Assembly: GCA_016215145.1 (NCBI GenBank)
Contig: JACRLA010000448.1
Location: 1-9,583 of the forward strand
DNA: 9,583 nucleotides
Origin: Chloroflexota bacterium
GTDB taxonomy: Bacteria; Chloroflexota; Anaerolineae; Anaerolineales; VGOW01
Direction: 5' to 3'
The position numbers and the translations under genes are program-made. Each line of letters starts with the position of its first letter. Position 1 is the first letter of the stretch. Under the pieces are notes generated by a model, which saw only the letters and a program-made list of their open reading frames with translations, searched no databases and was not told the origin of the DNA. This document shows, in pieces, positions 5,782 through 9,583 of the stretch.

Positions 5782-5806
5782 ATTTCTACATTATCAGGAG
5801 ACCATC

Positions 5807-7561
5807 ATGTTAAAAACACACACTTGCGGGGAATTGCGCGCCGAACACGCCGCACAAACGGTGACGCTTGCCGGTTGGGTTAACCGCCGCCGCGATCACG
5901 GCGGCTTGATCTTTATTGACCTGCGTGACCGATTCGGGTTAACACAAATTGTCGCCAATCCTCAAAACGAGGCGGCATACAAAGTGATGAGCGATCTACG
6001 CAGCGAATTCGTAGTGCAGATCGTCGGCAAAGTGCGCGCCCGTCCGGCGGGTAGCGAGAATCCAAACTTGGAGACAGGCGCGGTTGAAGTGGAAGCCACC
6101 GAAGTTAAAGTGTTGAACGCCGCCAAGCCCACGCCGTTTTACATCAACGAAGAATCGAACGTGGATGAGACGCTACGACTCAAATATCGTTATCTCGATC
6201 TGCGGCGCGAGCGCATGAAAAAGAATCTGGTTCTGCGGCACAACGTCACGTCGTTCATCCGCAAATACTTGAGCGACAAAGGTTTCATTGAAGTCGAGAC
6301 GCCGATCCTGTTCAAGACCACACCCGAAGGCGCGCGCGATTATCTGGTGCCGAGCCGCGTGCATCCCGGAAAATTTTACGCCCTGCCGCAATCGCCGCAG
6401 CAGTTGAAACAATTGCTGATGGTCGGCGGGATCGAGCGCTACTTCCAGATCGCTCGCTGTTTCCGCGACGAAGATCAACGGGGAGACCGCCAACCGGAAT
6501 TCACCCAGCTCGATATGGAAATGTCTTTTGTGCAGCGCGACGACGTGATGAATCTGATCGAAGGCATGTTCACCGCGCTGGTCGAATCGGTGAGCGACAA
6601 AAAGATTCTCCACAAGCCTTGGCCTCGTTTCACTTACGCCGAAGCGTTAGAAAAATACGGCGACGACAAATTCGACATCCGTTTCGGGATGGAGATTCAA
6701 AACGTCACCCCCGTTACCCAAGGTTCGGGCTTCCGCGTCTTCGACGACGCCGAATGTGTGAAAGCCATCGTCGCGCCAAACTGCGCTTCGTATTCGCGCA
6801 AGCAACTCGACGAATTGGTTGAGTTAGCAAAGACGATGGGCGCCAAGGGTTTGTTGTGGGCAGCGGTTGGCGGCAACACCGAAGTTAAATCTTCATTCGG
6901 AAAAAATTTCCCCGAAGAGAAGATGAAGACTTTGGTGAGAAATCTCAACGCCAAAGAAGGCGATCTGATCCTGCTTGTCGCCGACTCGTCGAGCGCGGCG
7001 GGATCGGTGTTAGGCAAATTGCGCGTGGAGATGGCAGACCGACTCAACTTGCGCGATCCAAACGTGATGGCGTTTTGTTGGGTGATTGACTTCCCGCTCT
7101 TCATGTGGAACGAAGAAGAGAAACGGTGGGATCCGAGTCATCACCTGTTCACATCGCCATTGCCGGAAGACATTCCGTTGCTTGAGACAGAACCGGGTAA
7201 AGCGCGCGGCGCGCAATACGATTTGGTGTGCAACAACTACGAGATGGCGGGCGGATCGATCCGAATCCATGATCGTAAATTGCAGGAAAAAGTTTTTCAG
7301 TTGATCGGCTTGCCGTGGGAAGTGGCACAAGAACGATTCGGGCACATGCTGGAGGCGTTTGAATACGGCACACCGCCGCACGGCGGCATCGCTCCGGGTA
7401 TTGATCGGTTAACGATGCTGCTCGCCGGTGAACCAAACATCCGCGAAGTGATCGCCTTTCCAAAATCACAACAAGCGGCAGACCTCATGGCGGGTGCGCC
7501 GTCCGAGGCGGAGTCACATCAGTTGAAAGAGCTGCACATTAAACTGGCGGATGGGGTATAG
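5807..7561 (+). CDS. aspS: Aspartyl-tRNA synthetase, probably non-discriminating (AspRS, 584 aa)
   Basis: Full-length bacterial-type AspRS. It attaches aspartate to tRNA-Asp, and in non-discriminating forms also to tRNA-Asn, for later amidation by GatCAB. Visible parts: N-terminal OB-fold anticodon-binding domain (about 1-105, [11 protein letters not shown]), class II catalytic core with [13 protein letters not shown] (172-184) and [13 protein letters not shown] (192-204), motif 2 [18 protein letters not shown] (219-236), the bacterial GAD insertion (about 285-415), and motif 3 GIAPGIDRL (527-535). His31 and Gly82 match the residues reported for the non-discriminating Pseudomonas aeruginosa enzyme; E. 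coli has Leu and Lys there. The start at 5807 is fixed by AGGAG at 5796-5800, 6 bp upstream. An in-frame ATG at 5711 would need translation through the terminator and adds no known domain. Expression probably depends on the leader attenuator. Confidence 0.97.
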   Translation: MLKTHTCGELRAEHAAQTVTLAGWVNRRRDHGGLIFIDLRDRFGLTQIVANPQNEAAYKVMSDLRSEFVVQIVGKVRARPAGSENPNLETGAVEVEATEVKVLNAAKPTPFYINEESNVDETLRLKYRYLDLRRERMKKNLVLRHNVTSFIRKYLSDKGFIEVETPILFKTTPEGARDYLVPSRVHPGKFYALPQSPQQLKQLLMVGGIERYFQIARCFRDEDQRGDRQPEFTQLDMEMSFVQRDDVMNLIEGMFTALVESVSDKKILHKPWPRFTYAEALEKYGDDKFDIRFGMEIQNVTPVTQGSGFRVFDDAECVKAIVAPNCASYSRKQLDELVELAKTMGAKGLLWAAVGGNTEVKSSFGKNFPEEKMKTLVRNLNAKEGDLILLVADSSSAAGSVLGKLRVEMADRLNLRDPNVMAFCWVIDFPLFMWNEEEKRWDPSHHLFTSPLPEDIPLLETEPGKARGAQYDLVCNNYEMAGGSIRIHDRKLQEKVFQLIGLPWEVAQERFGHMLEAFEYGTPPHGGIAPGIDRLTMLLAGEPNIREVIAFPKSQQAADLMAGAPSEAESHQLKELHIKLADGV

Positions 7562-7564
7562 CGG

Positions 7565-7630
7565 ATGGCGTATCGCATATCACGTATCACGCGATATGCT
7601 ACCAGCCATTCCCTATCAGCCATCTGCTAA
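7565..7630. repeat. Heptanucleotide-periodic repeats with dyad symmetry after aspS
   Basis: From 7569 the sequence reads in 7-mers CGTATCG, CATATCA, CGTATCA, CGCGATA; after a 6-nt junction CAGCCAT, TCCCTAT, CAGCCAT and CTGCTAA follow. The region also folds: ATGGC (7565-7569) with GCCAT (7605-7609), and GCATATC (7575-7581) with GATATGC (7593-7599). No T tract follows, so it is not a typical terminator. Confidence 0.5.
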
Positions 7631-7663
7631 AGATGTCTCACGCACACTATCACTTCTTTAAGC

Positions 7664-7693
7664 TTGCAAGGTGATAGACAAGAGTGGTATAAG
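7664..7693 (+). promoter_or_regulatory. Promoter of the putative 6S RNA
   Basis: TTGCAA (7664-7669) and TATAAG (7688-7693) are separated by 18 bp; the expected start is near 7700, just where the closing stem of the RNA begins. The -35 lies in the loop of a 7-bp inverted repeat, CTATCAC (7647-7653) and GTGATAG (7671-7677), which could be an operator. Confidence 0.55.
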
Positions 7694-7699
7694 AACCTT

Positions 7700-7870
7700 G
7701 ACCCTGCTGTGTTCGTGATGCCGCACTACCCGGTTTGAGCCAACACTTTTGTGAAGGGGATGGCAACTTCTGAAGGAATGCGATAGGCGTAAGCCAAGGC
7801 AGACCGTAAGAGCTTTCCCCGACCTGCTATAAACAGGCACAAACCCAGCAGCACACGGCATGGTGGGGCG
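7700..7870 (+). ncRNA. ssrS: Putative 6S RNA
   Basis: About 170 nt without a convincing ORF but with 6S-like order and structure. The closing stem pairs GCTGTGT (7706-7712) with ACACGGC (7853-7859). The 5' side reads TGTTCGTGATGCC and later GGTTTGAGCCAACA, which parallels E. coli 6S 'TGTTCGCAAGCGGGCC' and 'CCCTGAGCCGATA'. GGTTTG (7732-7737) pairs with CAAACC (7840-7845); the 3' side can form the hairpin CCTG/CAGG (7823-7826, 7834-7837), reminiscent of the 3' bubble hairpin of other 6S RNAs; GGGGA/TCCCC (7756-7760, 7816-7820) and an apical GGC-GTAA-GCC hairpin (7786-7795) build the terminal stem. 6S RNA mimics an open promoter and sequesters sigma-70-type RNA polymerase. Identification rests on remembered sequence and hand folding; it has its own promoter and terminator. 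SRP RNA, tmRNA and RNase P signatures are absent. Confidence 0.7.
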
Positions 7871-7882
7871 ATTTGCTCATCA

Positions 7883-7921
7883 GACCTTGAAGGTTTAATA
7901 AACCTTCAAGGTCTTTTGTTT
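7883..7921 (+). terminator. Terminator after the putative 6S RNA
   Basis: A perfect 15-bp palindrome (7883-7897 with 7899-7913, one central base; effectively a loop of about 5-7 nt) is followed by TTTTGTTT (7914-7921). Its position just after the closing stem fits termination of the 6S transcript. Confidence 0.9.
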
Positions 7922-7989
7922 ATTGTATAGACAGATTTGCATTGTTTGATCATCTATGCTATTTTCATTAGCAATACTATAGCCGCTTC
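7922..7989. other. AT-rich intergenic stretch with no clear feature
   Basis: This AT-rich segment lies between the 6S terminator and the next palindrome. It may contain the promoter of the hydrolase/alaX pair, but I find no well-spaced -35/-10 pair. No ORF or RNA gene is supported. Confidence 0.4.
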
Positions 7990-8075
7990 GTCATTGCGAG
8001 CGTTCTTTGCGAAGCAATCTCAAACTCTTGCCAACACGAGATTGCTTCGTCGCAAAGGGCGCTCCTCGCAATGAC
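7990..8075. repeat. 86-bp palindromic repeat reaching the 5' end of the hydrolase gene
   Basis: Terminal arms GTCATTGCGAG (7990-8000) and CTCGCAATGAC (8065-8075) are perfect complements. A second perfect pair, GAAGCAATCTC (8011-8021) and GAGATTGCTTC (8038-8048), lies inside. CTTTGCG and CGCAAAG form a further, slightly offset pair. Repeats beginning 'GTCATTGCGAG' and containing 'GAAGCAATCTC' are, from memory, common dispersed palindromes in several phyla. No transposase is present. The right arm includes an in-frame ATG at 8071. Confidence 0.75.
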
Positions 8076-8106
8076 TTTTGAGCAGTTACACGAGGACAAC
8101 TATTTA

Positions 8107-9009
8107 ATGCTACGAGAACGAGTATCCGAAGACGTTTATGTTTTTACCAGTGAACTCTACGCGCAAGTGACTGCTGGAGCAGTGCTCTCACCCGAAGGGG
8201 CAATCGTCATTGACACCCTGCCCTTTCCATCCGAGACGCTGGAGATCGTAGACTTCATCCAAAATAAATTAAGCACGCCGATCAAATACGTCATCAACAC
8301 CCACTATCACGCCGATCATACCTACGGCACATGCTTCTTCAGACGCGCCGAAGTGATCGCCCACGCAAAGTGCCGCGAGCTGCTCCATGGCGTTGGGCGC
8401 AAAGGGTTGACCGACGCCAAAATGGAATCGCCCGAACTGGAACGGGTGGAGATCGTGCTGCCCGATCTCATCTTTGAAAACGGCAACATGGATTTGCATC
8501 TGGGGAAAAAGACTCTCACCCTGATTCACTCACCCGGTCACAGCCCCGATTCGATCAGCGTCTTGGTCAACGAAGACCGCATCCTCTTCGCCGGTGATAC
8601 GGTGATGCCCCTGCCCCATTTTGTGGATGGAAACATTGACGATATGACCCGCTCACTTCAGGGGATACCGTCTATGGGTTTGGAAAACATTGTTCAGGGT
8701 CACGGCGAAGTGATCCTGCGCGGCGAGATTGACGAAGCGATCCGTTCCAGTTTGCGCTACCTCGACAACGTCCGCAAAAAAGTGGGGCGCGCCGCCGAGC
8801 GCGGCAGAGGGCGCGACGACCTTGCCGACATTGATATTGAATCGTGTGGCAAGAGCCGCATTCCGCTCGGTGGGTTGGTGGCGAAATTGCATCAAGGCAA
8901 TATCTATGCCTTGTACGATTCACTCACGAGCGGCTCGCAGAAAAAGCGAACGAAGAAAGCGGCAAGAATAAAGAAGTCTCCGAAGCAAAAACAGAGGAAG
9001 AAGAAATGA
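8107..9009 (+). CDS. Metallo-beta-lactamase-fold hydrolase (300 aa)
   Basis: A complete MBL-fold protein. Numbering from the ATG at 8107: HYHADH (His66, His68, Asp70, His71), His145 in HSPGHSPD, Asp164 in FAGDT, and His199 in QGHGE. This is a full di-metal site. The substrate cannot be told; the family includes thioesterases, lactonases, glyoxalase-II-like enzymes and beta-lactamases. Residues 277-300 form a very basic Lys/Arg tail, encoded by a purine-rich stretch, which could bind nucleic acid (inference). I prefer the start at 8107 because GAGGA (8092-8096) precedes it and the family usually begins shortly before 'EDVYVFTS'; the in-frame ATG at 8071 lies inside a palindromic repeat and lacks a Shine-Dalgarno, but would add 12 residues. 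The stop overlaps the alaX start (ATGA), so the two genes are coupled. Confidence 0.9.
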   Translation: MLRERVSEDVYVFTSELYAQVTAGAVLSPEGAIVIDTLPFPSETLEIVDFIQNKLSTPIKYVINTHYHADHTYGTCFFRRAEVIAHAKCRELLHGVGRKGLTDAKMESPELERVEIVLPDLIFENGNMDLHLGKKTLTLIHSPGHSPDSISVLVNEDRILFAGDTVMPLPHFVDGNIDDMTRSLQGIPSMGLENIVQGHGEVILRGEIDEAIRSSLRYLDNVRKKVGRAAERGRGRDDLADIDIESCGKSRIPLGGLVAKLHQGNIYALYDSLTSGSQKKRTKKAARIKKSPKQKQRKKK

Positions 9010-9583
9010 CCGAATTGTTGTATCAAACAGATGCGTATCTCAAAGAGTTTGAGGCAAAAGTGATCGCGGTCGAGGGCAATGCAGTTGCCCTTGACCGTTC
9101 TGCTTTTTACCCGGGCGGCGGCGGACAACCCAACGACACGGGAACGTTCACTGCCGACGGAAAAACGATCAACGTGATCAAGGTTCGCAAAACAGGATCG
9201 GACGTTTGGCATGAGATCGAAGGCGACGCACCCGCTGTCGGCGTCACCGTGCATGGCGCAATCAATTGGGAACGGCGTCATCAGTTGATGCGAACTCATA
9301 CCGCGATGCACATTCTGTGCGGAGTGATCTTCCGCGATTATGGGGCGAGCGTGACCGGCGGCAACATGGAGCCGCTCAAAGGAAGAATGGATTTTGAATT
9401 TGAAACGATGAAGCAGGAATTCGTGAGGGAGATTGAAGCGAAGATCAATGTTGAGGTAGCGGCTGCCCGCGCCACCCGAGTCAAAATTCTGCCGCGCGCC
9501 GAGGCGTTTGCCATCCCCGATCTGATCCGCACCAAGATCAATTTGCTGCCCGAAGGCATCGCCCAAGTGCGGACGGTGGAGAT
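9006..9583 (+). CDS. alaX: Alanyl-tRNA editing protein, AlaX type (3' end outside window)
   Basis: The first 192 residues are visible. They show YPGGGGQPNDTG (35-46), the signature shared with the editing domain of alanyl-tRNA synthetase, and RTHTAMHIL with His98 and His102 of the HxxxH zinc motif. The later Cys and His zinc ligands should lie beyond the window edge. AlaX proteins are free-standing trans-editing enzymes that hydrolyse mischarged Ser-tRNA-Ala (and sometimes Gly-tRNA-Ala). The absence of an AlaRS catalytic domain upstream shows that this is not alaS itself. The start ATG at 9006 overlaps the hydrolase stop by ATGA and is preceded by AGGA at 8995-8998 (7-bp spacing). Its length class (short AlaX-S or longer AlaX-M/L) cannot be judged here. 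Confidence 0.92.
   Translation, partial: MTELLYQTDAYLKEFEAKVIAVEGNAVALDRSAFYPGGGGQPNDTGTFTADGKTINVIKVRKTGSDVWHEIEGDAPAVGVTVHGAINWERRHQLMRTHTAMHILCGVIFRDYGASVTGGNMEPLKGRMDFEFETMKQEFVREIEAKINVEVAAARATRVKILPRAEAFAIPDLIRTKINLLPEGIAQVRTVE

Noticed and set aside
5711..5806. Upstream in-frame ATG at 5711 as an alternative aspS start
   Set aside because: It would translate through the terminator hairpin, lacks a ribosome-binding site, and gives 32 residues not found in AspRS; AGGAG at 5796-5800 fixes the start at 5807.
7658..7861. Minus-strand 67-codon ORF across the intergenic region
   Set aside because: The + strand structure with promoter, paired stems and terminator explains this region better as an RNA gene; the peptide has no recognisable features.
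7640..7880. SRP RNA, tmRNA or RNase P RNA as the identity of the intergenic RNA
   Set aside because: The SRP core (GGAAGGAAGCAGC type), tmRNA termini with a tRNA-like end, and the RNase P GAGGAAAGTCC motif are all absent.
8904..9566. Minus-strand 220-codon ORF
   Set aside because: It lies wholly antisense to alaX and the hydrolase C-terminus, whose family motifs are clear on the + strand.

Overview
The window looks like chromosomal DNA from a Chloroflexota bacterium, probably an Anaerolineae-type lineage. This is inferred from the style of the proteins: a Thr/Pro-rich single-pass LysM protein, a 7TM-GAF-coiled-coil kinase, an FtsB/DivIC-like protein, a bacterial AspRS of the non-discriminating type, and families of intergenic palindromes. 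No rRNA or other phylogenetic marker is present, so the assignment is tentative.

Layout. Bases 2-148 hold the C-terminal end of an unidentified + strand gene. It is followed by a two-gene toxin-antitoxin-like operon (185-900) whose second gene is TumE-like, closed by a strong terminator (911-946). A minus-strand operon follows: a 971-aa membrane histidine-kinase-like protein (4746-1831) overlaps by 17 bp a 300-aa LysM membrane protein (1847-945). Between 4747 and 5153 lie divergent promoters, a tRNA-Leu(CAG), its terminator and a 128-bp nested palindrome. On the + strand come an ftsB/divIC-like gene (5154-5624), a promoter, a 29-codon ORF crowded with Asn and Asp codons, a terminator, and aspS (5807-7561). 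The 500-bp gap after aspS contains heptanucleotide repeats, a probable 6S RNA (about 7700-7870) with promoter and terminator, and a hairpin repeat that runs into the 5' end of the next gene. The window ends with a metallo-beta-lactamase-fold hydrolase (8107-9009) overlapping by ATGA an alanyl-tRNA editing protein of the AlaX type (9006 to the edge).

The most interesting system is the aspS leader. A promoter overlapping the ftsB-like stop codon starts a transcript that almost immediately encodes a short peptide in which 7 of 10 consecutive codons (8-17) are Asn or Asp. The next bases (5694-5706) nearly copy the 3' half of the terminator in front of aspS, so they can pair with its 5' half as an antiterminator. 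AspRS carries His31 and Gly82, the pair reported for non-discriminating enzymes that charge both tRNA-Asp and tRNA-Asn. A leader that senses both Asn and Asp charging would fit such an enzyme. This is a structural inference, not a demonstrated mechanism.

A second point of interest is the kinase-like protein. Its H-box has Gln761 where the phospho-accepting His belongs, while most ATP-binding motifs remain. Translation-related functions recur in the window (tRNA-Leu, aspS, alaX), as do envelope or division functions (kinase/LysM operon, ftsB-like).
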